Of a stretch of 64,000 nucleotides of DNA, positions 19,721 to 31,300 are shown piece by piece (positions within the stretch are counted from its first letter, which is position 1; every line of letters starts with the position of its first letter). A program made the position numbers and the translations under genes. The notes below the pieces were generated by a model, which saw only the letters and a list, made by a program, of their open reading frames with translations, was not told the origin of the DNA and did no database searches. Source of the DNA: Entomortierella parvispora (Eukaryota > Mortierellomycota > Mortierellomycetes > Mortierellales > Mortierellaceae); assembly GCA_963573315.1 (NCBI GenBank), contig OY752140.1, forward strand, positions 3,410,001-3,474,000, written 5' to 3'.

Positions 19721-19882
19721 CCTGGGAGGCGCGACGGATACCTTGACATGATGGCAGATGTAAGACAGTCGGTGAACGACAAAAAGGCAGGCAACTGGCT
19801 TGCAACACCCTCATTGTAATAAACAGAGAAAACCAGACAGTTTTGACCCTTTCTCCCACAACGCGTACATCGCGACTGGTCT

Positions 19883-19957
19883 AGCTTTTGCAATGTCCGA
19901 CTCAAAGATGGCGCGTTTCTGAACATCGACCGCAGCACGCTTGCTCACAGACATTGA
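19883..19957 (+). pseudogene. Possible relic of the missing half of the sixth ubiquitin-like repeat
   Basis: In one frame this segment reads SFCNVRLKDGAFLNI followed by a short tail and TGA. It resembles the second half of a ubiquitin fold as found in repeat 1 (VECNLKDGSTIELH). It sits about 160 bp after the stop that truncates repeat 6, so an insertion or frameshift may have split the repeat. I found no acceptable splice that joins the two. Short similarity, hence low confidence. Confidence 0.35.
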
Positions 19958-20403
19958 TTCTACCCGCTTCGCCTCTCTGCTGTCAACGTGTCCAAGATCT
20001 GTAGCATGGGCTGTGGAGAAACACTGCCACGCTTGCTGCCAGAGTCTACTTTGGAGTGGCCTTCAGGACAAAAAAAATGTTCCAGAACTGGCTTTCTCCC
20101 CGTTCACCACCAGGAAGAGAATCACGAAAGGCGCAGCGTTTTACAATTCCTTCGGTTTGCAAGCAGGCAGGCAGGAAGAGGGAGAAGCAGACAGCACAGA
20201 TAACCAAGTCAGTCTGCCAAGCTGGCAAGGTCGTTTGGCAAGGCACTCGCCTTCTTTGCTGTCGACGCGAAAACAGATAAAAGGGTGCCTCACCCCTCTC
20301 AATTTTCTTCTGTTTTTCACATCGTTCCCTCATCCACTTCTCTCTCTCTCTCTGTCTCTCTCTCTCTCTCTCTTTCTCTATTTCTCTCTTAAACAAGTTA
20401 GCA
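19958..20403. other. Intergenic region with CT microsatellite
   Basis: Upstream region of the VWA gene. The last 60 bp before the ATG are a TC-repeat leader. No gene recognised. Confidence 0.5.
20338..20390 (+). repeat. (TC)n microsatellite in the VWA gene leader
   Basis: Tandem TC dinucleotides with occasional G and TT interruptions lie directly upstream of the ATG at 20404. Pyrimidine-rich leaders of this kind are common across the window. Confidence 0.85.
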
Positions 20404-22056
20404 ATGTTTGGCTCATTCAAATCCACCTCATCAAAGACGAACCCATCGACTGGAGGTCCTCCCCCTCCCTTTCCCGGAGCTCCCACGCCGCATGCTTGGT
20501 ATGGAACACCGGCCACCCCACAGCCCCCTCCTGGCCCTTTTGGGGGTGCCCCTAGCGCTTTTGGCTCGTTTGGTAGAGCCTATCAGCCCCCCCTCCAGCC
20601 CCCCCTTCAGGGTCTCAACCGCGCCAACGACAAGGTTTTCCAGGATCTCAAGGCCACTTATCTCGCCGAGTTTGATTTCAACGGCATCCAAGTCGTCGCC
20701 ACACCCCTCCTCCCCAGCGTCCTCCGCGGTCTCCAGAGCCAACTCCCGGTCCTCTTCCAAGTCAAGGTCGGCCAACGCTCGAACACGGGCCAGGCTGAAA
20801 AGTTCACACGGACCCCGTTCAATATCTGTCTGGTCCTCGATGTCTCTGGTTCAATGGAGGGATCAAGATTGGATGGCTGCAAGAAGGCAATCACGGCCAT
20901 TATCGAGCAATTGACCCCTCATGATACCTTGAGTCTGGTCACTTATGCTACCGCGATTCGAAGCGTCTTTGTGGATTGTAACAAGACCCATTCAAAGTTC
21001 ATGCTCGATGCCGTGGCCGGTATCAACACAGAGGGCTTGACCAATTTGCATGGTGGTCTCAAGATGGGTGTCGAGTCCTTGAAACTCAGCATTCAGAAAG
21101 AGGAAGCGGCTCAAGCGCTGGAAAACAAGACTCATGAGAAGGTTTCTCCTAAAAAGGCCCATCGTGTTTTCTTGTTCTCGGACGGTCTCGTCAACCAAGG
21201 GATCACGGACCCAACCGTGATCATGACCGAAGTCAAGAATTGGTTGACGGCAACCGATATCCAAATCTCGACATTTGGTATCGGCGATGGGTTTAATGAA
21301 AAGTTGATGACCGCGATTGCGGAACACGCGAACGGAGACTCGTTCTTTATCGAGACTGAGGACGATATCGAGGATTTGGTCTCGAAGGGTCTTCGCGGCG
21401 TCTCCAACATGATTGCGTCCGAGGCCACGGTCAAACTCCGGGGTTTGGGTGACGCCGTCATCAAGGACATCCCTGGTTACGATCTGACAAAGACTCCCGG
21501 TCAGATCACACTCCGTAACTTGAGGACTAATGGATTGATCCAGTTCATTGTTAACCTTGATATTCGAGTCCCCGGTTTGGATGATTTCTCCGAGAATGAT
21601 ATGGAGGATGTGATGGATTCAAAGAGCATTCTAGGCTATGCCCTCACTTTGGAGGGTGACCACTTTGTGAACTTGGAGGAATGTAAAGGATTGAAGGGCA
21701 AGGTCTCGGTCAATTACACGACCGACAGCGCCATGGTCGCAGACGACAAAAAGGATAATGACGTGGTCATGTACTTGACCATTCAGGAGGCGGCCAAGAT
21801 TGACGAGCAAGTTGTCGAACATTTGGCCAACAATCGAACGGCCGAGGCCATCAGGGACAAGAAAAAGGTCGTGGCTTTGTTTGGCGCTGTCGAGTCCAAG
21901 GACCGCTGGGGGTTCACAAAGTACATGCAGAACCAATCTGAACGATTGGTCAAGAACTTGGAAACTTCGGGCAACACTCGATTCGCTCAACAGCAGCAAG
22001 CGCAGCAGCAACAACAGGCCCAAGGACGCGATTTGGGCTACGGACTCTACGAATAG
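20404..22056 (+). CDS. VWA-domain protein with proline-rich head and glutamine-rich tail
   Basis: A single-exon ORF of 550 residues. Residues 15-65 are rich in Pro, Gly and aromatic residues (GGPPPPFPGAP). A von Willebrand factor A domain spans about 137-320: FNICLVLDVSGSMEG carries the DxSxS part of the metal-ion-dependent adhesion site, NLHGGL supplies the Thr/Asn region, and FLFSDGLVNQG supplies the second Asp, so the metal site looks intact. Downstream a beta-rich region (ATVKLRGLGDAVI...) and a helical segment resemble the layout of intracellular VWA proteins related to the inter-alpha-trypsin-inhibitor heavy chain or Sec23-like adaptors. The tail has QQQQAQQQQQAQ. No signal peptide is visible, so it is probably cytosolic, acting by protein contact. 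Exact role unknown. Confidence 0.85.
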   Translation: MFGSFKSTSSKTNPSTGGPPPPFPGAPTPHAWYGTPATPQPPPGPFGGAPSAFGSFGRAYQPPLQPPLQGLNRANDKVFQDLKATYLAEFDFNGIQVVATPLLPSVLRGLQSQLPVLFQVKVGQRSNTGQAEKFTRTPFNICLVLDVSGSMEGSRLDGCKKAITAIIEQLTPHDTLSLVTYATAIRSVFVDCNKTHSKFMLDAVAGINTEGLTNLHGGLKMGVESLKLSIQKEEAAQALENKTHEKVSPKKAHRVFLFSDGLVNQGITDPTVIMTEVKNWLTATDIQISTFGIGDGFNEKLMTAIAEHANGDSFFIETEDDIEDLVSKGLRGVSNMIASEATVKLRGLGDAVIKDIPGYDLTKTPGQITLRNLRTNGLIQFIVNLDIRVPGLDDFSENDMEDVMDSKSILGYALTLEGDHFVNLEECKGLKGKVSVNYTTDSAMVADDKKDNDVVMYLTIQEAAKIDEQVVEHLANNRTAEAIRDKKKVVALFGAVESKDRWGFTKYMQNQSERLVKNLETSGNTRFAQQQQAQQQQQAQGRDLGYGLYE

Positions 22057-22226
22057 CGAGGAGGATACCAACCCTACCCTGAAGAACTTGTAAATAAAAA
22101 ATAATTTTGTCCATCTTCAACTTTGCTGTCTTTCTTTTCTTTTTTATATTTTTTGGTCAGAGATAAGGCGTCTACGGTATCAAAGAATGCAAATAAGAAA
22201 GGAGAAAAAAAAAGAAAGAAAATATT

Positions 22227-24969
22227 CTACAAGAAGGCTTTGGTATGTTGCGACGCGCTCTTCAGTCCATAGATCACCGCGCCTCGAGCTACAGCAAGCT
22301 CAGCCTTTTGGACCATGATCACCTTCTTGATCACGCCTCGAGATCCGCCGGCTCCATTGGCGCCCTCTCCATTCGTTGCCGTGGAGGACCGTTTTGATTC
22401 CAATTGACTCTTGTCTGCCATCATCTGGAGCTTATGTAACAGGTATTTGTTAGCCCCAAAGCCTCCGACCATGAAGAGTCCAGCGCAGACAGGATGGACT
22501 GCTAACTGAGTATCAATTAACTCCTGAACGCGCTCAATCACCGGATCAAACACGACCTCGCACAGCTCCTGGCCTCTCAACGCCATGTACTCATCCTCCA
22601 GCCAGGCCGGTGCCGGCTCTATATCCTTGACGTCCAAACCCATCGGTACTGACAAGTGCTTGACCTCTTCCCTGGAATTGCCATCAAACTGAGACTTGAT
22701 CTCTCGGAACCCCTCTAGCAACGTCTCAAAGGCCTTTTGTCGATTCGGCTTTGCATCCAAATCCAGACCCCGAATTTTTGAAAGGATCAGCTCTCGGAAC
22801 CGTCGATCCAGGAGCACCGACCCACAGTTTTCTACATGCGAGCTCGACATTCTCACAAACTGCCGAACGCCCAAACCATCGTCAACCCGGAATACTGTCA
22901 CGTTTGACGTCAAACCACCGGCGTCACATATCATAAAGATATCGCCATCCTTGAGCGACTCGAATTCCTCACATTTCTCCCGACAATATGTCGCTGCTGC
23001 CTCAGCCTCCGTGATCACCGTCATATTCAGGGCCGGAGTCGTGAGAATGATTCCCGCCTCGACATAACATCGCAAAATCAACTCGCGTGTTGGCAACGTC
23101 CATGATTGCGGCACTGTGATACAATAGTGGATTGGTATGGACTCTGCCGCCAGGACCTGACTCTTGTTGACCTCGTCCATGAGATGGCGATGGATACTCC
23201 GCAAATATTGTGTGAGGACATCTGTGAGATGCAGCCCATTGTCCAGTTTGCCTCGCGCGCCCTGATCAAACAGTAAAAGCTTGTAGTCCCGGATAAGCGC
23301 ACGATCCGCTTTGGATCTCTTGTAACTCGCCAATGCTGACGATCCCCAGTCCATGAACGCCTTGTTTTCGTTCGTCTTGTACAAACTTACAGTCGGCACC
23401 TTGGCATACGCATTCAAATGTCTCGGCCTGGACAGGTAAAGCAGATAATTGAGGTCAAAATCAAAAGTGCATCAAGCTTCCAGTGACCGTAAAAGATACA
23501 AGAAAGGTGCCTTACCACTTGACAACATCAATCATTTCGCCGTCGCCTTGGTGAGCATAGGAGACGCCTGTGAACGTGTTTCCAAAGTCAATACCGACCA
23601 CAATTCCTGTCTGGCGTGGTAGCCGTTGGTTTCGTTCACTGGGGGATTTCGAATCCAGCTCTGATCTGTCAATTACGCGTCCATCCTTGGTTACATCTGT
23701 GTCATCGCTCCAAAAGTTGGATAAAAGCGTGTTGGTCTTTTGCTTGACCTATATAACAAACGATAATAAAATATTAGGTCAAATCAGTCTGTTCTTTCTT
23801 ATGCGGCTCATGGGCTGCCGTGTGGAGATTCCTGAGGATGTTGAGTGCTACGAGGTCCTTCCTCCATATTCATCATATTTTCATATTTACTGCTCGCCCT
23901 TACATTGATGACGGGAACTGGCCGTTCCAGCAGAGCCTTTGTCCTCAGAGTGTTCTTGATAATGGTGGGGGGTCCAGCGGCTAAATTCAGGAACAAATGG
24001 GGTCTATGAGAAACTATCCGCCTTGGGTTCACAAAGAGGATCTGCCTTCCACCCCTTCAGTTTCACTCCAGAGAATCCAAAAAAAGTTACACTGCCCCAC
24101 GGGCAGCAAATGAACAACAGCCCTGAAAGAAGGGACTTGGTCCCTTTTGCCCTTTTTTTTGGATATGATTCTGAGGTACCAAATATCACCATTTACATGC
24201 ACGCGCATGTCATGGCTTTTCTTTTGTCCAAAGGCTTATCATTCACTCTACTCAAGAATTCCAAAAAAAAGCTCTTACCAACAAAGACTGGTCGCAATGG
24301 GCCAGCAATGGATACTGGCATCCTGGCAAGACCAGGCGACGACACTATGGTGGGAGGACCAGCAGTGAAGACACCGGCGGGAGGCGGACGCATCATCACC
24401 GGGCGGAAATTAGGATTGGGCACTATCGGGGCTGCCCCCAAGGATGGGGTCCGTAGTACAAACGGCTGTGCCCCGACTACCCCGCCCGGAGGCGGTCCAG
24501 ACGCTCCGCCAGGGACAGCCGGTGCAGGCGCCATGCCGCTATTAATATTAAAAGGAGGTTGTTGTTGTTGCAGCTGCGATCTCTGGACTACAGAGGCAGG
24601 CATGGGCATCGGCGGCATCGACTGCATGGACGGTGCGACCATGAGTGGAGGTCGCTGTTGGATGAACTGAGGCCGGGGAGAGGATACATTAGGATGTTGC
24701 TGCTGCAGATGCGGCTGCATGAATTGATGTTGAGGTGTCGAGTATATTGGCCGAGGCGGGGGTTGTTGCTGCTGGTGGACGTAATGTTGCTGGTGCTGGT
24801 GCTGGTGATGCATTGGCTGGTGCTGGTGTTGAGGGTGGATGGGTGGGCGGTGTTGCTGTTGCTGCTGGTACATGGGCTGGGGTTGCTGAGCCGGGTACAT
24901 CATGCCAGGGCGGGGCGGGCCACCGATGCCGGGCGGTTGGCCATTATAGGAGATTGGCCTTGCAGCCAT
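22227..24969 (-). CDS. Hsp70-like (HSPA12-type) ATPase with Pro/Gln/His-rich N-terminal domain
   Basis: Four exons: 24279..24969, 23904..23980, 23516..23748 and 22227..23427, totalling 2202 nt and 733 residues. All borders are GT-AG and the frame closes exactly. Exon 1 encodes about 230 residues of low-complexity sequence with many Gln, His, Pro and Met (QQQQQHRPPIHPQHQHQP). The actin/Hsp70 ATPase fold begins near residue 300 with GIVVGIDFGNTFTGVSYA (phosphate loop 1), followed by FMICDAGGLTSNVTVF (phosphate loop 2) and GLFMVGGFGANKYLL (adenosine motif). No canonical Hsp70 substrate-binding domain or EEVD tail is present, which is normal for the divergent HSPA12-like family, expanded in filamentous fungi. 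The long prion-like head is unusual. ATP binding is likely; the client or partner is unknown. Confidence 0.85.
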
Positions 24970-25750
24970 CGAGAATGGATGCGAAGGAGCTGGTCTGTGG
25001 TTGGTGCAGTGTTCGAGAGCGAATGCGACAGAGGAAGAGGATGATCAGAGAGCGATTCGATAGTTTGATCAGTAGAACGACGGGATGTAAAGGAGAAGGA
25101 CGAACAAAGACTTGAGACAGATGGTGAGGGGTCTGTAAGTGCAGAAGAGGAGGGAAGGGAGGATATGTGAAAAGAGAGGAGAGAAAGAGAAAAGAAAGAG
25201 AGAAAGAGAGAAAGAAAGAGGAAAACAGAAAGGGATGGATGGGTGGATGGATGGATGCAATGAGATGAGAGCACCTCTTCGTGTTTGGCGTCGAGTCTTT
25301 GTTCGTTTCTGCTTTGGATGCTTTGTGTCTCCGGCCTGCAGCTTGCCTGCCTCGCTTTCTCTCCTCTCTCTCTCGCTCTGTTTCTCCACGGTGCAGCATT
25401 GCTTTGGTCAACCCTCTTTCTTCGCCATTCTCTCTTTATCCTCAGCGCCAACGGCTTACCACCATTGCACTCTTTGCTGTGAATCCGGTATGTATTTACT
25501 TTCTGGCAGTCTGGCAGTTTCCAAACTCGCTTCAATGCTTTGCCAAAACGGCGGCCCTCCGCGTCCTGCCATTGGGACGCGTGTCATCTCTCTGTGCAAC
25601 CTTCATCTCTCGCAGGAGAGGGCCCACCCATTACCACACATGTCGACCAACGTACTAGCTTTCTGTTGAAATACACATGTACTTGAATGATATAAAAATG
25701 AAAAAACAACAACTTCTACTCTAATCCCTCCTTGAGGACATCCTAAACCT
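24970..25750. other. Intergenic region with GA-rich tract
   Basis: Promoter of the Hsp70-like gene and 3' flank of the EF-Tu gene. From about 25140 to 25260 the plus strand is GA-rich (CT-rich on the coding strand), followed by atgg-type short repeats (gatggatgggtggatggatgg at 25234-25256). No gene seen. Confidence 0.5.
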
Positions 25751-27850
25751 TTACTCGAAAAGGTCAGAGATGACACCAGTTCCGACAGTGCGGCCACCCT
25801 CACGGATGGTGAAGCGCTGACCCTTCTCCAATGGCACACCGTGGACGAGCTCGCAGTTCATTCCGACGTTGTCTCCGGGAAGGACCATCTTCTCGGCATC
25901 CTCCTCCTCTGGGGGGTGGGTCAAAGTGACGGTGACATCCGAGGTACGGACAAACATCTGGGGGCGGTAGTTGTTCAAGAATCCAGTGTGACGTCCACCC
26001 TCGTCCTTGGTCAAGATGTAAAGAGAGGCGGCAAACTTCTTGTAAGCCTTGACAGTGCCGGGAGCGGCAAGAACCATACCGCGACGGAGCTGGTCGCGCT
26101 TGACACCACGGAGCAACGCTCCCATGTTGTCTCCAGCCTGACCACGGTCGAGCTATTCCGTCCAGTTATAAATTAAAGCACGTTAATGACGGATCTTTAG
26201 CAATTGGAGACAACATTCAACGTCCTAATAAAAAAAAGAGTCCTTACCTCCTTGTGGAACATCTCAATACCGGTCAAGGTGGTTTTGAAGCTGGGGCCCA
26301 TACCAACAATCTCGATTTCAGCACCCTTGTTGATGGTGCCACGCTCGACACGTCCGGTAGCAACGGTACCACGTCCAGAGATGGAGAAAACATCTACAAC
26401 ATTTGAGCGTTAAAACTCTAGCCCAAGTATACAACATTAACATCTCGGTACACTTTTAATACCTTCAACGGGCATCAAGAAAGGCTTGTCAAAGTCACGG
26501 ACTGGGGTGTCGATGTGGGAGTCGACGGCGGCCATGAGCTTCATGATGGCATCCTCACCAATCTCCTTGTTGCGTCCCTCCAAAGCGCAGAGAGCAGATC
26601 CCATAACGATAGGGGTGTTCTCGCCATCGAAACCGTAGGTGGTGAGGACATCGCGCATCTCCATGTCGACGAGCTCCAACATCTCGGGATCATCGACGGC
26701 ATCAACCTTGTTGATGAAGACAACCAACTTTTGGATACCGACCTGCTTGGCGAGCAACAAATGCTCGCGGGTCTGGGGCATCTGACCGTCAGTGGCAGCG
26801 ACGACAATAATGGCTCCGTCCATCTATCGAAGCAATAAAGAGTTAAAACTACTGTTCCTTTCTCCCTTGACACTATTCTCCTTGCAGAAAAGCCCCATCT
26901 GTTGGCCTTTGTATTCAATCCGGCAAAAACTCACCTGGGCGGCACCAGTGATCATGTTCTTGATGTAATCAGCGTGTCCAGGGCAGTCGACGTGAGCATA
27001 ATGTCTGTTGGTGGTCTCGTACTCGACGTGGGCGGTCGAGATGGTGATTCCTCTGGCCTTCTCCTCGGGGGCCTTGTCGATCTGGTTGTAATCCCTGAAC
27101 TCAGCCTGACCCAAAGAAGCCAAGGTCTTGGTGATGGCAGCGGTCAAGGTGGTCTTTCCGTGATCGACGTGACCGATGGTTCCGATGTTGACGTGGGGCT
27201 TGTTACGAGAGAACTTTCCATCGGTGGCCATGGTGCGGCGGGCAACCATGCGGGGGATGGTCAAGGCAGTGCGTGCAACAGAGGTCTGGACCAAGGAAGA
27301 CTATTTGGTCGACAAAAGAAAATGAAAGGTGAGGATCAAGTTCGGATCGGGCGCGATATGATGTGATCTGACGACAAAGACGACAAGGACGCTTCGACTT
27401 ACAGCAACCTTCTGGGCAACAGCAGCAGGGTTGGTGGCCAACACTAAGGAAGAGCAAGGTTAAACAAAAGGAAGAGCCGAGATCAGTCTGAGATTCCGCT
27501 GAGGTGCATTGCGGCAATTATGATCCACAGCGGGCCGAATCGATTCTCTCAGAGTAGGAACAAAGGACCATATAGGGAAAGTAAAAGCAAGAAGAACGAA
27601 GCTGGAATGGGAGGGGGTTGGAATGAATCCATGGTTGGGTGGTGGGGAAAATGATGATGAGGACTGATTGTCTCGAATGGGTCAAGCAAGACGCTTGTGC
27701 ATGCGGAAGGGCCAGGAGAGTTGGTGCGAGCGTGAGAATGAGGGAGAAGCGGCAAGGGGACTTACTGCTACGACCAAGGGTCGAGAGCATGCGCTGCGAG
27801 CAGGGGGAAGCGGCCTTTGTGAGGCGCTGGGCGGCGCGAGCAGTGAACAT
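25751..27850 (-). CDS. TUF1: Mitochondrial translation elongation factor Tu
   Basis: Six exons: 27766..27850, 27403..27443, 26935..27300, 26463..26823, 26248..26393 and 25751..26152, totalling 1401 nt and 466 residues. The start [15 protein letters not shown] is an Arg-rich mitochondrial presequence running about 55 residues to the [16 protein letters not shown] junction. GTPase motifs are complete: GHVDHGKT (G1), the effector region with ARGITIST (G2), DCPGHADY (G3), NKVD (G4) and SAL (G5). Domains 2 and 3 follow, ending with the conserved GGRTVGTGV strand. It delivers aminoacyl-tRNA to the mitoribosome as a GTP complex. Codon choice is strongly biased to C-ending codons, in keeping with high expression. 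It lies back to back with alpha-actinin. Confidence 0.97.
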
Positions 27851-28331
27851 TGCGAATGGATGGACGGAGAGGAGGAGAGGTGAAGAGAGAAGAGAGAGAG
27901 AAGGAGAGAAGGAGAGAAGGAGGGACAAGAAAAAGGCCGTTCGCTGCCCCTGCCCCTCGCTGTCTCTCGTCCGTTCGTCCGTCCGTCCTCCGAGGGCAAG
28001 ACATGGCTGCACCACTCGAGAGGGGAGCTAGTAAACAAAATAAGCAGTCACTGCACCAGGCGTGACTGGTGCGGCCCCATTCAAGTGATTTCTCTAATTG
28101 CACGCACCCTCTCTAATTGAGTGTGCAGGAGGGAACGCTTCACTCTCGTCAAGAACAAAAGAGGACTGAGTCTTCCCGCCTTTCCTTCTTCTCCGTCTTT
28201 GTCTTTGCTATCTCTCCCTCCTTCCTTACTTCTCCTTCACCCCCACCATTTCCCTCATCTCCCCGTACCTGTTCTCCTCGTCCTCTTCCTCTTCTTCTCT
28301 GTCTTCCTCCCATCTATCTGCTCTCCTAGTC
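27851..28331. other. Divergent promoter region between EF-Tu and alpha-actinin
   Basis: This 481 bp region contains a GA-rich stretch next to EF-Tu (27880-27935) and a CT-rich leader before alpha-actinin (28170-28325). The sequence cctctctaattgagtgtgcagg near 28110 sits midway. No TATA box is obvious. Confidence 0.5.
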
Positions 28332-31300
28332 ATGTCTGGCCACCACCACACCAACAGCTTCTCCGCCTCCAGCGCGGCCAACCAGGTCGTCGAGGACACG
28401 GGTACGTGTTCGTCTCTCAATCCTTGCACCTCTCTCTCGAATCCCTTTAGCCACTTTCTTCTTTCCCCTTCTGTCTGTTACGCTTTACGCTCCTCCCACT
28501 ATAACCTAGCCAGACTCTCCTGCAACGAGAACTTGGTCTAACGAACGCGTTACTCTACGAATGCTTGTCTTCTGCTTTTGTGCCTGAGAGGTTAACGTTC
28601 ATCTGTTTCTCCATTTCTATCCCACCTTGTAGCGAAGGTCATGGACAAGACATGGGAAACTGTCCAACAAAAAAGTAAGTTGTCCATTCTAATGCCTCCT
28701 TGGAGAGAACACACATTGACCTCATGGCTGTGCCACGAAGCGGAGAGACAAAAAAATACAGGGTAGCAGATGATGTCAAGCTTGACAACGGCTCTCGTGC
28801 ACGCACACAGTTTACCAATTCTACCCTGCACTCATGTCCACATCTTTCTTTAGCCTTTACAAAGTGGTGAGTGGATAACTAGAACTTGGTGCTGTTAGTC
28901 ATGAGGCTTCAATAAATAACTAATCTTTCAAATCTGTTTCTGTAGGGTGAACACCAAGCTTACCGTGGGAAAGCACCCAGCGATTGCCAATCTGACTCAG
29001 CTGTCGGACGGCGTTCCTCTTATCCAGCTGCTGGTGAGTTCCCATCCTGGAGCGGCATAATGCCTGGATTACTCGTGTAAGGGCTGGATCTGAAAGAATC
29101 TTTGATATCTAGGAAATCATTGGAGATACCAGTCTGGGCCGATACAACAAAGTGTCGCGCATGCGTATCCAGAAGGTTGAAAATGTCAACAAGTGCCTAG
29201 AGTTCATTCGCCAGCGTGGGGTCAACCTTACAAACATTGGCGCAGAAGGTGTGTTTGGAAGATCAGGCCTAGATCAATATGGTACGACATACACAGGCAC
29301 TAATACCTGACAACTCGACTTAGATATTGTGGATGAGAACCTCAAGCTGATCCTAGGAATGATCTGGACTCTGATTCTCAGATTTACGATTGCAGACATC
29401 AAGTATGATTGCACTCCTTGACAGGCTGTAGCAGTGTCGGAGGAAAAACGGGCTGTTGGAATGACATTTCTTTCTCCCATCCAGTGACGTTTTCTGGCCG
29501 CAGTGTCAACGGAACCAAATTAACTCTATTCTGACCAATGCCATCATTTTGTTCTTTTTACACATCACAGCCAAGAAGGTCTCAGCGCAAAGGAGGGTCT
29601 CCTTCTGTGGTGTCAACGCAAGACTGCCCCATACCAGGAAGTGAACGTCAGGGACTTTACTTATAGTTGGGCTGACGGCTTGGCGTTGTAAGTCTGAGTC
29701 TTGGTTGAATAACTGTTACCACCGACATGTTTACCTTCGGCTAATCTCTGCTTTTTTTCATGATGCGATAGCTGCGCCTTGATTCATCGCCACCGTCCCG
29801 ACCTTTTGGATTTTGATTCGCTGGACAAGTCGGACAGACATGCCAACACCCAGCTTGCATTCGATGTTGCTGCGGAGCACTTGGATATCCCCAAGCTGCT
29901 CGATGTGGAGGATGTTTGTGATATCACCAAGCCCGACGAGCGTTCTATCATGACCTATGTTGCCCAATATTTCCACGCCTTTTCCGAGCTCGGAAAAGTC
30001 GACGCCGCCGGCCGACGCGTCGCTAAATTTGCCGAGGTTATGGAGTCTGTTTGGTCGATGGAAAATGATTATGAAAGACGCGTGAAGGCTGTAAGTAAAC
30101 CTTCGTCATTGCTACCACCTCCTGGCCTTCAACGCTTTCCATTCTAACAATTCTTTTGAACATTGTGTAGCTGATGCAAGCGATCGATAACAAAAAGTCA
30201 GAGTGGGAAGCTACAAAGTTCCATGGAGACTATGCAGATGCAAAGAGACAGTCGATTGACTTTGTAAACTACAAGACTTCTTTGAAGCGCACCTGGGTTG
30301 CAGAGAAGCGTGATTTAGACACGCTTTTAAGTAACATCCAGACAAAGCTGAAGACCTATGACTTGAAGCCGTATCATCCACCTCACGGCCTCACTCTTCA
30401 GGTGCGTGTTTTTCGGTCAAGATATTGTACTTGAAGAATCAACATGGTCTAACCTGGTGATTCCAATAGGATTTGGACCATTTCTGGAAAGAGCTCTTGG
30501 CCTCTGAGGAAAAAAGATATCGACTTATCAACGCTAAAATCAGAGAGTAAGACCGCTCTGGTTCAAAAGCTAGACTGATACTATGGTCCTTCGGGAGATA
30601 TCTAACTCCCTTTGTTCTTGGATAATCTAGTATCAAGGAGAAGCTGCGTCAAGATTTTGCCAAGCAGGCAAACGACTTTCAGTCCAAAGTCAATGCTTTA
30701 TCGAATGAGCTGGTGTCCTTGGACGGAGATCTCGATGTATGTTGATCGGCACAATCTGGACTCACGCTACGTATCGACGTGTAAACTGTGGTTAACAGGT
30801 GGACGTCTGCATCTTTAGATCCAATTGGCTCACGTCCGTCAACTGAGTACTCGTTTCGGGCCCATGGCAGACGCGCTTGAACGAATTCAGCGCCTGGATG
30901 ACCAGTGTGTCGAAGCTAACATTGAGGAGAACGACTACACTATCTACTCTGCAGATGACTTGTCATTTGATTTTGGACTCTTGGAGCAGGCAATGCAAAA
31001 GAAATCCGCGTTTATCTCGAACCAGGTACAAGAACGATGTTTGTCAACCAATTTCGGACATGTCTTTCTAGAGGTTATTCAGTGCTAACTTTTGCCTCTA
31101 TCCCTTATTATCAGATTGTGTCGCGCAACATGACCAACCTTACGCCTGCTCAGCTAGAGGAGTTTGAGAGCACGTTCCGCCACTTTGACAATAACCAAAC
31201 CAACTCGCTCACGTCTGTTGAGTTTAACGCCGCGCTCGCCAGCTTGGGCATCATGTACGAAGACGAAGAGTTTGCTGGTGTCTTTGCTCAATGTAGCGAA

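Noticed and set aside
24023-24670. 215-residue plus-strand ORF rich in Gly
   Set aside because: It lies opposite exon 1 and intron 1 of the Hsp70-like gene; its Gly/Ala content mirrors the Pro-rich coding strand.
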